64,000 nucleotides of DNA from Nitrospiraceae bacterium (GCA_019637075.1 JAHBWI010000003.1:310001-374000); one strand, 5' to 3'. Counted from the stretch's first letter, positions 50,244-59,459 are shown. Notes: a model not told the origin generated them from the letters alone. Numbers and translations are program-made.

Positions 50244-51128
50244 ATGATCTGTCGCCCTGTTCGGCTGCTGCTGGTAGTGCTGTATTTCGTGGCCTGGTTG
50301 CCCCTGTCGCCGACGCATGCCGAAGAGCCGAAGCCGGTGCCGCTTGCCTGGCAGATGGGCCCGACCGAGGCTGCCTTGGGCGATCAGGCGAAGCTGACCC
50401 TTCCTAAAGGGTATCGGTTCCTGGGGGCGGAGGAAACACAGCGGGTACTTCGAGAGATGGGCAATTTCCCTTCCGGCGCCGAACTCGGGCTCATTGCCTC
50501 TGCGACGCCTGGGGAAAAATGGTTCATGGTCATTCGCTATATCGACGCCGGCTACGTGAAAGACGATGATGCGGCGAATTGGAATGCCGACGAACTGCTC
50601 GCCTCGATCAAGGAGGGCACAGAGGAAGATAACAAGCGTCGGCAGGCACAGGGGCATCCGCCGCTCGTGATTCGGGGCTGGGAGGAGCCGCCTCGATACG
50701 ACAAGGCGGCGAACAAGGTCGTGTGGGCGATCGCCGCTCAGGAAGAGGATCAGGTCGGGGTGAACTACAACACGATGGCGCTGGGTCGGCAGGGGTATTT
50801 GAGTATGAACATGGTCGGCTCGCTCGAAGAGCTGCCGATGCTCAAGCCGCACGCGAACCAATTGCTGGCCAACGTGGCCTTCGTCGAGGGGAAGCGGTAC
50901 GGCGACTTTAACAGTGCGACGGACAAGGTTGCGGCGGTCGGCCTGACCGCGTTGATCGCCGGAGCGGCCATCAAGTCCGGGTTGTTGGCCAAGTTGTGGG
51001 CCTTCATCGTGCCGTTGTTGCTGGCAGGAAAGAAATTGCTCGTGCTTCTTGTGCTCGTGGTGGGCGGGTTGATCCGGAAGTACTTCTTGAAGAAAAAGCC
51101 TGAGCAGCCGGAGGGGCTGTCGACGTGA
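50244..51128 (+). CDS. DUF2167 membrane protein
   Basis: A protein of 294 residues; GGGAGG lies 7 bp before ATG 50244. Signal peptide MICRPVRLLLVVLYFVAWLPLSPTHA. The large periplasmic domain shows DUF2167 landmarks: LTLPKGYRFLGAEETQRVL, WFMVIRYIDAGYVKDDDA, ANKVVWAIAAQ, VNYNTMALGRQGYLSMNMV. It ends with two helices (AAVGLTALIAGAAIKSGL, LLLAGKKLLVLLVLVVGGLI) and a basic tail. Its stop overlaps the GTG of the M50 protease gene, so the two are coupled. Confidence 0.88.
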   Translation: MICRPVRLLLVVLYFVAWLPLSPTHAEEPKPVPLAWQMGPTEAALGDQAKLTLPKGYRFLGAEETQRVLREMGNFPSGAELGLIASATPGEKWFMVIRYIDAGYVKDDDAANWNADELLASIKEGTEEDNKRRQAQGHPPLVIRGWEEPPRYDKAANKVVWAIAAQEEDQVGVNYNTMALGRQGYLSMNMVGSLEELPMLKPHANQLLANVAFVEGKRYGDFNSATDKVAAVGLTALIAGAAIKSGLLAKLWAFIVPLLLAGKKLLVLLVLVVGGLIRKYFLKKKPEQPEGLST

Positions 51129-51835
51129 AGGCGCTGCTGCTCTTGCTCACAGGGCTCAAGTTGGGCAAGGTCGCGCTCACGGGCGGGACCATGCTCCTCT
51201 CGATGGTCGTCTATAGTTTCATTTTCGGCTGGTGGTATGCCGTGGGCTTCGTGCTGTTGATCCTGTTCCACGAACTCGGCCACTACGTCGCGGCTCGACA
51301 GCGGAACCTCGATGTCGGCGCGCCGACCTTCATCCCCTTCGTCGGGGCCTGGATCCAGTTGAAGGACCAACCGATGGACGTGGAAACCGAGGCCTATGTC
51401 GGCATTGCCGGTCCGGTGGCCGGGACGATTGCGGCGATGGCCTGTTACTATGCCGCCGAATCCGTGCACAGTCAGTTACTGCTTGCTCTGGCCTACGCCG
51501 GGTTCATGATCAATCTGTTCAATCTGATTCCGTTGTCCCCGCTCGACGGTGGTCGGATTACGGCGATCATTTCCCCGAAAGTCTGGTGGCTGGGGGTGCC
51601 GATCCTGATCGGGCTGTTCATGATGAACCAGAGTCCGATGCTGTTGCTCGTCGCAATCATGGCGGTCCCGCACCTCATGTCGACCTTCCGCGGTGGCGAT
51701 GGGGCCGAATTTTCTCGTTATTACGACGTGCCGACTTCCACCCGATTGAGCTATGCGCTCTACTATCTGGGGTTGGCGGCGTTTCTTGGGGTAATGAGTT
51801 ATGAGACGCATTTGATGCTCCCAGGGACTAAGTAG
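51125..51835 (+). CDS. Site-2-type intramembrane metalloprotease (M50)
   Basis: A protein of 236 residues starting at GTG 51125 within a 4-bp overlap. Zinc-binding HELGH sits in helix 2 (LILFHELGHYVAARQ) and the third ligand in FNLIPLSPLDGGRI (N.IP..PLDGG), both complete. About six helices are predicted. Rhomboid-like or SpoIVFB-like members cut membrane proteins inside the bilayer. Pairing with DUF2167 protein is seen in other genomes by recollection, but the substrate is unknown. Confidence 0.88.
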   Translation: MKALLLLLTGLKLGKVALTGGTMLLSMVVYSFIFGWWYAVGFVLLILFHELGHYVAARQRNLDVGAPTFIPFVGAWIQLKDQPMDVETEAYVGIAGPVAGTIAAMACYYAAESVHSQLLLALAYAGFMINLFNLIPLSPLDGGRITAIISPKVWWLGVPILIGLFMMNQSPMLLLVAIMAVPHLMSTFRGGDGAEFSRYYDVPTSTRLSYALYYLGLAAFLGVMSYETHLMLPGTK

Positions 51836-51837
51836 CG

Positions 51838-52046
51838 GGATGATGAAAAAGCCACCGTCTCATCCACCCACCCTGCGCGCCAAGTCGCGCTCCGCACCAA
51901 GCCGCGTTCTCGCCTTGAAAACGCCCTCAACGTAGCCAGACGGAGACAGAGCTGGCTCGGCAGCTCGGGGAGGCGGGTGAGAATTAGTACGCCTCCGGTG
52001 CTTTCGTCGGCTGCGGCCTTGCCGGACGGCCTTTGTGATCATTCCG
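51838..52046. repeat. Intergenic palindromic repeat, family R3 (copy 2)
   Basis: It begins TGATGAAAAAGCC and carries GCGTTCTCG (51904-51912) and CCTCAACGTA (51925-51934). After an inner variable part comes TACGCCTCCGGTGCT (51988-52002), then CGTCGGCTGCGGCCTTGCCGGACGG. The order of blocks matches copy 1 at 35796. It fills the gap between the convergent genes ending at 51835 and 52073. Confidence 0.7.
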
Positions 52047-52072
52047 CAAATTTCCACAGAAGATCTCAAGTC

Positions 52073-53818
52073 TCAACGCGATTTCGATTCTATTGCTAGT
52101 GTAGGTGGGCCTGGGGGCTGCTTGATCGCCCAGTTAGCTGATTGCTGGGACCATCCTACCCAGGTGCCGCCTTCCAGTTGGAATTCCGTGAGTCCGTCGC
52201 CGTCCAGGTCCTGTTCGATCAACTCCAGAAAATAGCTCGATGAGCCGTGACCTCGGGGGCCGGTTCCCCTGAGCCATTGGAATGTTGGCCGTCCTTCGAT
52301 CGGCAGGCTGCCGCGTTCGACCCAGCGCCCGTCCTCGAGCGAGCGCATGGCAAGTCGTGGCGTCGGGAGAAGCCGAAGATCGAACGGGTGCGCCTCTGCC
52401 GGGAGAGGTTCGACCAGGTAGATCGGCTCTCCCGAAGGGAACAGACGGTTCGACATGCCCCAGAGGTACCGAGAGGGACTGTTCATGACCACCGTCCCGT
52501 CTTCTTCCCGCAGGATGTGGACGGACCAGGTGCCGGAGGCATGGAGGTTTTGGTTGAAACAGCCGTACCAGGCCGCCTGCTTCTCCTTCGTCCAGGCGGG
52601 GGGAAGATAGAGCTGGTGCTGTTCCCAGAGGCAACGAGCCACAGGGCTGTCCTGCTCGAAACGATTCACGAGAATGATCGGCTGACGGTCCATGAGGCTT
52701 CTGGCGTCGCCCGTATAGTGGAGACAGCCGTTCAGGTAGTCGGCCGTTCGCGCGACCAAGGGGCTGAACTGGTCCGCCGGCTCCGGGGAGGCCTCGCCAA
52801 AGGTCGTCGAGGCAAATCCGTAATAGTGTGACCATTTGAGCCGGCGCTCAGCCGGGTGCCCCGGCGGAGTTTCGAGGAGTCCGATGTAGCGGGTCACGTT
52901 ACAGTTCATGTCCTGAAAGGCGCCGATGGGAACGCCCCCCACCATCACCGTGCGGGGAGCGCCTTCGGGGGTGATGACCGACACATGGGCGCCGTAGTTG
53001 CGTCCCGCGTGGAACCATTTGGAGGCGTTCGGTTCCGTAGCGGCTGCGACGTCGTATTCCGTGGTGGCGAGGGGAAGCCCGGTTCTCGTCGAGATGCTGT
53101 AGACCAGGCGGTGATAGATCAGGTGAATATCTTCCCAGCCGTCGCCATCCAGGTCCTGCAGGTACCCGCCGTATTCGCGAAAGAACTCAGGAGCCGGCTT
53201 CGTTTCGACCACCACGAATCCGTTCCCGCACTGGGGATCGGACGGCAGCGAGGGCTGGAACAGGCACAGGTATCCCCAGATGGGTCGATCGGCGGTCGGT
53301 AGACCATCGCCATAGCTGGGGGCGAGGAAGGGATACCGCCGTTCGGCTGGACCGCGCGGCCAATTCCAATAGGCGTGGAGTTGTCCTTCCGGCGTTTCGG
53401 TCTGGGCAATGAGCTTCCCACTCCGAGCCTCCAGGATACCGAGGACCGTCTTCGGCACCTGATTCTCCTTGTGGCAGTACACGATGGCGATTTCGTGCAG
53501 CGGGTCTCCGGCATGGTCCCCGATGTCGGCAATCTGCTCGGAGAGAACCGGCGCGGGACAAGGGATCGAGGGGCTCGGCAGGGGAATCTCTTTCTGCTCC
53601 GTAAGGAGTGACGAAATGTCGATACAGGTTGTTTCCGGAACGGCCTTGCAGGAAGTGAGGCGAAGGGATGAGTCGGGAGTGCCGTCTCCGTTCAGATCAA
53701 AGTTCCATAGGGTGGTGCCCGTCAGACCATGCGGAGCGGAGAGGCAGCCTCCGGATAACAGCAGCGGCAGGAGCAGCCAGGCCAAGGGAGCCTTTGGTTG
53801 AATCGAACGGAAGGACAT
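52073..53818 (-). CDS. Large lipoprotein with calcium-loop-like DxDxDG motifs
   Basis: About 581 residues from ATG 53818. The leader PLAWLLLPLLLSGGC-LSAP has a lipobox. At least three DxDxDG loops of FG-GAP/VCBS or EF-hand-like kind are seen: NFDLNGDGTPDSS near the start, LQDLDGDGWEDIHLIY in the middle and EQDLDGDGLTEFQLE near the end. This suggests a Ca-stabilised beta-propeller-like lipoprotein on the cell surface or in the periplasm. The upstream frame to 53875 lacks a signal and is not preferred. Function unknown. Confidence 0.75.
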   Translation of the reverse strand: MSFRSIQPKAPLAWLLLPLLLSGGCLSAPHGLTGTTLWNFDLNGDGTPDSSLRLTSCKAVPETTCIDISSLLTEQKEIPLPSPSIPCPAPVLSEQIADIGDHAGDPLHEIAIVYCHKENQVPKTVLGILEARSGKLIAQTETPEGQLHAYWNWPRGPAERRYPFLAPSYGDGLPTADRPIWGYLCLFQPSLPSDPQCGNGFVVVETKPAPEFFREYGGYLQDLDGDGWEDIHLIYHRLVYSISTRTGLPLATTEYDVAAATEPNASKWFHAGRNYGAHVSVITPEGAPRTVMVGGVPIGAFQDMNCNVTRYIGLLETPPGHPAERRLKWSHYYGFASTTFGEASPEPADQFSPLVARTADYLNGCLHYTGDARSLMDRQPIILVNRFEQDSPVARCLWEQHQLYLPPAWTKEKQAAWYGCFNQNLHASGTWSVHILREEDGTVVMNSPSRYLWGMSNRLFPSGEPIYLVEPLPAEAHPFDLRLLPTPRLAMRSLEDGRWVERGSLPIEGRPTFQWLRGTGPRGHGSSSYFLELIEQDLDGDGLTEFQLEGGTWVGWSQQSANWAIKQPPGPPTLAIESKSR

Positions 53819-53968
53819 TTCCCTAGTATGCGTCAAAGAGGTTGGGTGGCCAACATTCGCGTCATAACCCGACACAGCCGCGCCTTGTGACCGAGGGGCG
53901 ACTGGTAGGCCGAGCGATCGGATGGTAGGGTGAAAAGAGAGGCCGGTCGGTGAGCGCAGGGGGCTTGA

Positions 53969-54679
53969 ATGGATCGCTACACGGCCGAGGTTTCACGGAT
54001 CGACGATCTTACGCATGACGTGCGGACGATCGAGTTGCGGCTGATCGAACCCTCGACGATCACTTTCAAGGCCGGACAGTTCGTCTCATTCGAGGTACCG
54101 AAGGCGGGGGCTCCACGACCGGTGACCCGTCCCTACTCGATTGCCTCACCACCGGGTCGAACCGATCGGATTCTCCTCCTTTTGAACTTGGTGCCGGGGG
54201 GGCCTGGGTCCACGTACCTGTTTGGGTTGCGCGAAGGTGACCGCACGCAGTTCACCGGAGCGGCCGGAGCTTTTTATCTGCGAGACGACCCGACGAAAGA
54301 TCTGTTGTTTGTGGCAACCGGAACCGGGATCGCACCGCTGCGGAGCATGATTCTGGCGCAATTGGCGCGAGCGTCTTCCCAAATGGTCACCCTCTATTGG
54401 GGTTTGCGCAACCGGCGGGACCTCTATTGGCAGGAAGAGTTTCGGTTATTGGCGGAACAGCACTCGAATTTCACGGTGGTGACCACGCTCTCACGGCCGG
54501 ATCCTGATTGGACGGGAACCGGCGGGTACGTGACGGCTCTGGTGGAGAAAAGAATACTGGTGGTGAACAACCTGGCCGCCTATCTTTGCGGGGGGAGCGC
54601 GATGATCCGTGACGTGACGAAAGCGCTTACGCAGAAGGGGCTCTGTCCGATTTACCGCGAGAAGTACTACGACGAGTGA
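53969..54679 (+). CDS. FAD/NAD(P)-binding oxidoreductase (ferredoxin-NADP reductase-like)
   Basis: A protein of 236 residues of the FNR superfamily. The FAD-binding barrel has FKAGQFVSFEV and the RPYSIAS motif. The nucleotide half has FVATGTGIAPLRSMI, TLYWGLRNRRDLYWQEEF and an ending YLCGGSAMIRDVTKALTQKG. There is no [2Fe-2S] domain, so electrons must pass to a separate partner such as a ferredoxin or a membrane protein. Start at ATG 53969; the partner is not evident nearby. Confidence 0.88.
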   Translation: MDRYTAEVSRIDDLTHDVRTIELRLIEPSTITFKAGQFVSFEVPKAGAPRPVTRPYSIASPPGRTDRILLLLNLVPGGPGSTYLFGLREGDRTQFTGAAGAFYLRDDPTKDLLFVATGTGIAPLRSMILAQLARASSQMVTLYWGLRNRRDLYWQEEFRLLAEQHSNFTVVTTLSRPDPDWTGTGGYVTALVEKRILVVNNLAAYLCGGSAMIRDVTKALTQKGLCPIYREKYYDE

Positions 54680-54908
54680 CGGGTCGCTGAACAAGCCTGC
54701 CAGCATCGTTCTCGCGTAGTTCAGAGGCTCAAAGCCCTGCTCACGGTATGTTGAGCCTTCCGGACACTGCCGTCTCGCCGGCGTCCACGAACGTGATGAA
54801 GACACTGGGCGCTCACCGTCTCGCGCCCGCCCGCAAACGTAACGCTCCTTCTTCGTCGCGTCGCGGGCCTCGCTGCGGCCTTGCTGACAGACTTTTTGAG
54901 TCACCCGA
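54680..54908. repeat. Intergenic palindromic repeat, family R3 (copy 3, more diverged)
   Basis: GCTGAACAAGCCTGCCAGC and CGTTCTCGC at the left, and CTGCGGCCTTGCTGACAGACTTTTTGAGTCA at the right, match the ends of copies 1 and 2 in order. The central part differs. It sits between the reductase gene and the minus-strand zinc-ribbon gene. Confidence 0.6.
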
Positions 54909-54946
54909 AGGCTGACGCCCACGACGAATGACGGCTGATGTGCGAC

Positions 54947-55126
54947 CTACTTATCGGTGCGCTTGGTCGTATGTTGGAACACGCACTTGGGGCAGGTGTA
55001 ATGGACGAACTGGCCGCCTGCCACGAGCCGTTTGGTCATGGCCACCTTGCACCAGGTGCAGAGCCGATCGGGCAGTGCGGCGGGTGAAACCGGGCTGTTG
55101 GCGGGCTGAGTCGATGGATCAGACAT
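54947..55126 (-). CDS. Very small zinc-ribbon protein
   Basis: 59 residues from ATG 55126 (ATG 55135 in frame). A proline/serine-rich start is followed by LCTWCKVAM and YTCPKCVF, two CxxC knuckles spaced as in a zinc ribbon, and a basic tail. Function unknown. It is cytoplasmic and monocistronic, divergent from the AdoMet-decarboxylase-like gene. Confidence 0.65.
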   Translation of the reverse strand: MSDPSTQPANSPVSPAALPDRLCTWCKVAMTKRLVAGGQFVHYTCPKCVFQHTTKRTDK

Positions 55127-55279
55127 GGGCGGCATTCTCGCTAAGGGGTCGCAGTTTTGTCAATGCGCGTTCGGCGAAGATTTTTTGGAGATAAACATTT
55201 ACACGTTCTGCGACGTTGAGTATATTGCAGAATATGCGGTTCACTTCCACTCACCCCCAACAGAAAGGCAGTCTCTCAT

Positions 55280-55723
55280 ATGCAGAACGCCGAAGGTGCG
55301 ACCTCCGACGATATCTCATCAACCTCAGCCAGGCTTGCTGATTCACCGGTCAGCCCCGACTCTGTCGGGCCCGGCAAAGCCTGGGGAATTTGTACTTCCG
55401 TCGACCTCCACGATTGTGCTCCCGACCGCATTCGCGATGCCAAGCAAATTGAGGCGTATGTCGTTCAGCTCTGCGAGCTGATTCAGATGAAACGCTATGG
55501 TGCCTGCCAGATCGTCCATTTCGGCGAGGGACGCGTGGCCGGCTACAGCATGGTCCAGTTGATCGAGACGTCCTTGATCAGCGGGCATTTTGCCAACGAT
55601 ACCAACAGCGCCTATCTCGATATCTTCAGTTGCAAGGGTTACGATCCGGCCGTCGTCGAGGAATTCTCGAAAGCGTTTTTCGGTGCCCGCCGCTCCAGCC
55701 ACCGGGCGATGTTGCGGTATTAG
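55280..55723 (+). CDS. S-adenosylmethionine decarboxylase-like protein (SpeH/SpeD family)
   Basis: A protein of 147 residues; the core starts near residue 33 (GKAWGICTSVDLHDCAPDRI). In the cleavage region, where SpeH enzymes have ESHISIHTWPE, this one has TSLISGHFAND: the serine that becomes the pyruvoyl group and the following His are kept, but the Glu before and the His after the serine are changed. The active-site Cys is in LDIFSCKGYDP. The AdoMet decarboxylase fold is likely; whether it self-processes is open. No spermidine synthase gene is adjacent. Confidence 0.7.
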   Translation: MQNAEGATSDDISSTSARLADSPVSPDSVGPGKAWGICTSVDLHDCAPDRIRDAKQIEAYVVQLCELIQMKRYGACQIVHFGEGRVAGYSMVQLIETSLISGHFANDTNSAYLDIFSCKGYDPAVVEEFSKAFFGARRSSHRAMLRY

Positions 55724-55772
55724 CCACCGGCAGCCGGGTTCGTCCGGCGAGGGTTGACCTGCTGAGCCAGTG

Positions 55773-56117
55773 ATGGGCGATTCGTCACCGAAATCCGTGC
55801 GCGAGTTCTTTGCGACGCTTCCGGCCAAGCTGGATCCCGAGGCCGCCGAGGGACTGGATGCGGTGTACCAGTTCGACTTGAGCGGCAACGATGGGGGCCA
55901 GTATCACCTGCAGATCCGGGAGGGTGCCTGCCGTATTACGGAGGGCACCCACCCGGATCCCCAGGTGACGCTCTCCATGTCAGGCGAAGACTGTCTGCGT
56001 GTGTTGAACGGTCAACTCAGCGGACCGGCCGTCGCCATGTCCGGTCGGTTGCGCATTGCCGGTGATGTCGGGTTGGCGTTGCAGTTGGCGTCGCTGTTTC
56101 CCTCGCTCCGTCCCTAG
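55773..56117 (+). CDS. SCP2 sterol-transfer-domain protein
   Basis: 114 residues from ATG 55773 (GTG 55770 is adjacent). A single SCP2 domain: VREFFATLPAKLDPEAAEGLDAVYQFDLSG, then GACRITEGTHPDPQVTLSMSGEDCLRVLNGQ, and a closing GRLRIAGDVGLALQLASLF. SCP2 proteins bind lipids or other hydrophobic ligands; bacterial single-domain members are poorly understood. It follows the AdoMet-decarboxylase-like gene by about 50 bp. Confidence 0.88.
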   Translation: MGDSSPKSVREFFATLPAKLDPEAAEGLDAVYQFDLSGNDGGQYHLQIREGACRITEGTHPDPQVTLSMSGEDCLRVLNGQLSGPAVAMSGRLRIAGDVGLALQLASLFPSLRP

Positions 56118-56246
56118 CAGGAGGCTGAAAAAGCCCTCTGTTCTCTCCCCCCAGCGTACCAAGACGCGCCAGTTCCCCAATGTGTTCTCGCTTCGATGCG
56201 AATCTCGTGAGACGAAAGATGTGAGACCTCAAATGCAGCGGTTGCG
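56118..56246. other. Intergenic region with repeat fragments
   Basis: GAGGCTGAAAAAGCC just after the SCP2 gene resembles the start of R3 repeats, and TCTCGTGAGACGAAAGATGTGAGACCTC is R2-like. No gene or terminator with a T-run is seen. Confidence 0.4.
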
Positions 56247-59200
56247 CTACGCTTCTTGCGCGGCTAGGTCTGTGCCCAGCCGTTCCTCGCCCAGTTGATC
56301 CGCTCGCCGCGGGAACCGTTCTTCCAGCATCACATACACGGTCGGGACCAAGAACAGCGTCAGGATCGTCGATACGGTCAGCCCGCCGACGACGGCACGG
56401 GCAAGCGGCGCATTCGTTTCGCCCCCCGTGCCGAAGCCCAAAGCCATGGGGACCAGCCCGACCACTGTGGCCAAGGAGGTCATCAGAATCGGTCTCAACC
56501 TGGTGCGGGAGGCGGTCAGGACCGACTCTTTGAGCTCGAGCCCGCGCCGGCGCAACACGTTCGTATAGTCCACCAACAGGACGCCGTTCGAGACCACGAT
56601 CCCGAGCATCATAATGATGCCCATGAGCGAGGCGGTCGACAGTGTGGTCTCGGTGAGGAAGAGCATGACGATGACGCCGGGAATCCCCATCGGAACGGAG
56701 AACATGATGATGAAGGGGTCGACCAGCGATTTGAATTGGGCCGCCATCACCATGTAGACGAGGATCAAGGCCAGGACACTGGCGAACATCAGTCCTTCGA
56801 AGGTCTCCCGTTGCTGCTGGATTTGCCCTGCCATGCGGACCGTGAAGCCGGGTGGAAATTGCATGGCGGCAAAGGCGGATTCCAACTCCGAGGCGATGGC
56901 GCCGAGGTCGCGGCCGACCGGGTTGGCGGTGATATGCACCACCCGCTGGAAGTACTTGCGCTCGATCTTCACGGGCCCCGCGTTCAACTTCAGCGATGCA
57001 ACGTTCTTCAGAAGCACGGGGTCTCCCGATTTGGTGGTGAGCAGAATGTTTTCCAGATCGGTGAGGCTCTTGCGGTGGTCCTCCCCCAGCCAGGCGCTGA
57101 TGTAATACTCGTTGCCGGTCTGGGGATCAGTGTAGATGATCGGGTCGGTCTGGCCGTTTCCATTCAACGAAAAGAGCACCGCGTTGGCGATATCGGTTTC
57201 GCTGATACCCAGGAGCGCGGCCTTTTCCCGGTCGACTACGACGTTGACCTCGGGGTAGTTCTCCTCGCGACTGACCTCGATATCGGCGATGCCGGAAATC
57301 TTGTGCATGGCTTCCTGTACTTGCTGGACCACCCCGCGGGCCTTCTCCAATTCATACCCATAGATCTCCACGTCGATCGCCTTCTGCGACCCGAAGCTGG
57401 TGACGCGTTTCACTAGTCCGCCCGGATCGAAGAACAAGGCCACGCCGGGAAAGAGTTTGATGATCTTGGGGCGCACGTCGTTCATCACCTGAACTTGGTT
57501 TCTTTTTCGCTTGTCCGGCGGCACGAGATAGACCGAGATCACCGAGGTGTGGGGGCCGGTGTTGGGATTGAACAGCGACGAACGGCCCTGGGCGAGCACG
57601 CCCGTGCTCGAAACGATCGTTTCCAATTCGTCCCGGCCGATGTTCTCGCGCAGCACCCGTTCGACTTCCGCGACCTGCTGTTCGGTCTTCTCGACACGCT
57701 GCCCTACCGGTGCCCGCAAGACGATTCTAAATTGGCTTTCGTCTGAGACCGGCAGAAATTCGGTGCCGATGAAGGGGAGCAGCATGAGTGAGCCGAGGAA
57801 GATCACGACGACGGCCACAAGCAAGGTGCGGCGGTGGCCGAGCACCCAATGGAGGCTCCGCTCGTATCCCTCGTCCAAGGCTTCGTACCGGCGGCGACTC
57901 CAGTCCATGACGCGCACGAACCACGCGGGGAGATTGCGATGGGCTTCCTGTTCGGGTTTCAGGAATCGGTAGCACAGCACCGGCGTGACCGTTCGGGAGA
58001 CGAAGAACGAGGTGAACAGGGCAATGGCGATGGTCAGCGTCAGCGGGATCAGCAAGAGCCGGGCAATCCCTACGACAAAAAACATTGGGAGGAAGACGAC
58101 TACGGTGGTGACGGTGGAGGCGAAGATCGGCATGGCCACTTCGCGGGCCGCTTGAGTGATCGCCTCCCAACGGTTTCGGTCATTGTTGAGATGCCGCTGG
58201 ATGTTCTCGAGCTCGACGATGGAGTCGTCGACCAGCCGCCCGATCCCGAGCGCCAGGCCGCCCATCGTGAAGACGTTTAGGCTTTGATTGGTGAAATACA
58301 GCACGATGAAGGTCACCAGGATCGAGAGGGGGATGGCGACCGAGATGATCAACGTGCTCGTGACGTTGCGCAGAAACAGAAGGATGACGGCTGCCGCCAA
58401 CAGAGAGCCGTGCAGTGCCTGCTCGATCAGGTTTTGAATGGCTTGCCGGATATAGACCGATTGATCGAAGGAAATCCCGAGTTGGACCCCGGCGGGGATG
58501 CCGATCATTTTGGGTAAGGCGCGGCGAAGCGCGTCTACCACCTCGACTGTGTTGGCGGTCGGTTGCTTGTTTACCCGCAGATAGACGGAGCGCTTGCCGT
58601 CGGTGCGCACGATGTTGGTCTGGATATCGGAGGAGTCCGACAGGGTGCCGAGGTCTCGGATCCGAACGGGATTGCCGCGCGCGTCGATCTTGACCACCAC
58701 GTCGGCGATCGGTTCCACCGTCTTGAACTGCGTATTCGTGAAGACGTTGTAGTCGAGGTTGCCGGCCTTGATGTCTCCCGAGGGGAGAATGAGGTTCGCA
58801 GCCTTCACCGACTTCACCACGTCGAGGATGGAAAGGCCCCGGGCCTGCAGCAGCGCCGGATCCAGGCTGATGTTGATCTGCCGGACCTTGCCTCCCTCCA
58901 CGGTCGCGGCCGCGACGTTGGCGATCTGCTCGATCTGCGGAGCGATCGTGTTATAGGCGAGGTCGTAGAGCGCGCGCTCGTCCAAGTCGTTCGCGGTGAC
59001 GGTTACGAAGGAGACCGGAATGTTGGAGACGTCGAACTTGACGATAAACGGTTGGAGGCTGCCGGGTGGAAGATTGGCCTGGATCTGCGTGATGCGCTGC
59101 ATCACCTCCATTTGGCCGACGTTGATGTCGGCTCCCCAGTTGAACCAGACCTGGACCGCCCCGATGCCTTGCTTGGAGAAGGATTCGACATGCTCGACGT

Positions 59201-59426
59201 TGGACGCGGAACTGACGGCCTTTTCGATCGGATAGACGACGCTCTGCTCGATGTCGAGCGGGGGGGCGCCTTTATAAATGACCCCGACGAAGGCGACCGG
59301 TACTTGGATGTTGGGGAAGAGGTCGACCGGGAGACGCTGTAAGGAAGTCACGCCCAGCACCACCATGGCGAGCGAGAGCATCAGGATGCCGATGCGATTC
59401 CGGAGGGCGAGGAGCGTCAGCCACAT
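56247..59426 (-). CDS. RND efflux transporter, inner-membrane pump (HAE1/AcrB-like)
   Basis: A protein of 1059 residues, the full length for the family. It has twelve helices with two large periplasmic loops. The proton-relay pair is in GLALGIGRLVDDSIVELEN, the start is RNRIGILMLSLAMVVLGVTSLQRLPVDLFPNI, and the end has the repeated-half motif GIVVSNGVLLVDYTN and RPILMTSLATVVGLVPMALGFGTGGE. It expels small organic compounds in exchange for protons together with the adaptor (59460-60653) and an outer-membrane channel not present in the window. Last gene of the tetR-adaptor-pump operon. Confidence 0.93.
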   Translation of the reverse strand: MWLTLLALRNRIGILMLSLAMVVLGVTSLQRLPVDLFPNIQVPVAFVGVIYKGAPPLDIEQSVVYPIEKAVSSASNVEHVESFSKQGIGAVQVWFNWGADINVGQMEVMQRITQIQANLPPGSLQPFIVKFDVSNIPVSFVTVTANDLDERALYDLAYNTIAPQIEQIANVAAATVEGGKVRQINISLDPALLQARGLSILDVVKSVKAANLILPSGDIKAGNLDYNVFTNTQFKTVEPIADVVVKIDARGNPVRIRDLGTLSDSSDIQTNIVRTDGKRSVYLRVNKQPTANTVEVVDALRRALPKMIGIPAGVQLGISFDQSVYIRQAIQNLIEQALHGSLLAAAVILLFLRNVTSTLIISVAIPLSILVTFIVLYFTNQSLNVFTMGGLALGIGRLVDDSIVELENIQRHLNNDRNRWEAITQAAREVAMPIFASTVTTVVVFLPMFFVVGIARLLLIPLTLTIAIALFTSFFVSRTVTPVLCYRFLKPEQEAHRNLPAWFVRVMDWSRRRYEALDEGYERSLHWVLGHRRTLLVAVVVIFLGSLMLLPFIGTEFLPVSDESQFRIVLRAPVGQRVEKTEQQVAEVERVLRENIGRDELETIVSSTGVLAQGRSSLFNPNTGPHTSVISVYLVPPDKRKRNQVQVMNDVRPKIIKLFPGVALFFDPGGLVKRVTSFGSQKAIDVEIYGYELEKARGVVQQVQEAMHKISGIADIEVSREENYPEVNVVVDREKAALLGISETDIANAVLFSLNGNGQTDPIIYTDPQTGNEYYISAWLGEDHRKSLTDLENILLTTKSGDPVLLKNVASLKLNAGPVKIERKYFQRVVHITANPVGRDLGAIASELESAFAAMQFPPGFTVRMAGQIQQQRETFEGLMFASVLALILVYMVMAAQFKSLVDPFIIMFSVPMGIPGVIVMLFLTETTLSTASLMGIIMMLGIVVSNGVLLVDYTNVLRRRGLELKESVLTASRTRLRPILMTSLATVVGLVPMALGFGTGGETNAPLARAVVGGLTVSTILTLFLVPTVYVMLEERFPRRADQLGEERLGTDLAAQEA

Positions 59427-59459
59427 AATAGAGAGGTGAGACGTTAGACCGTATACGAA

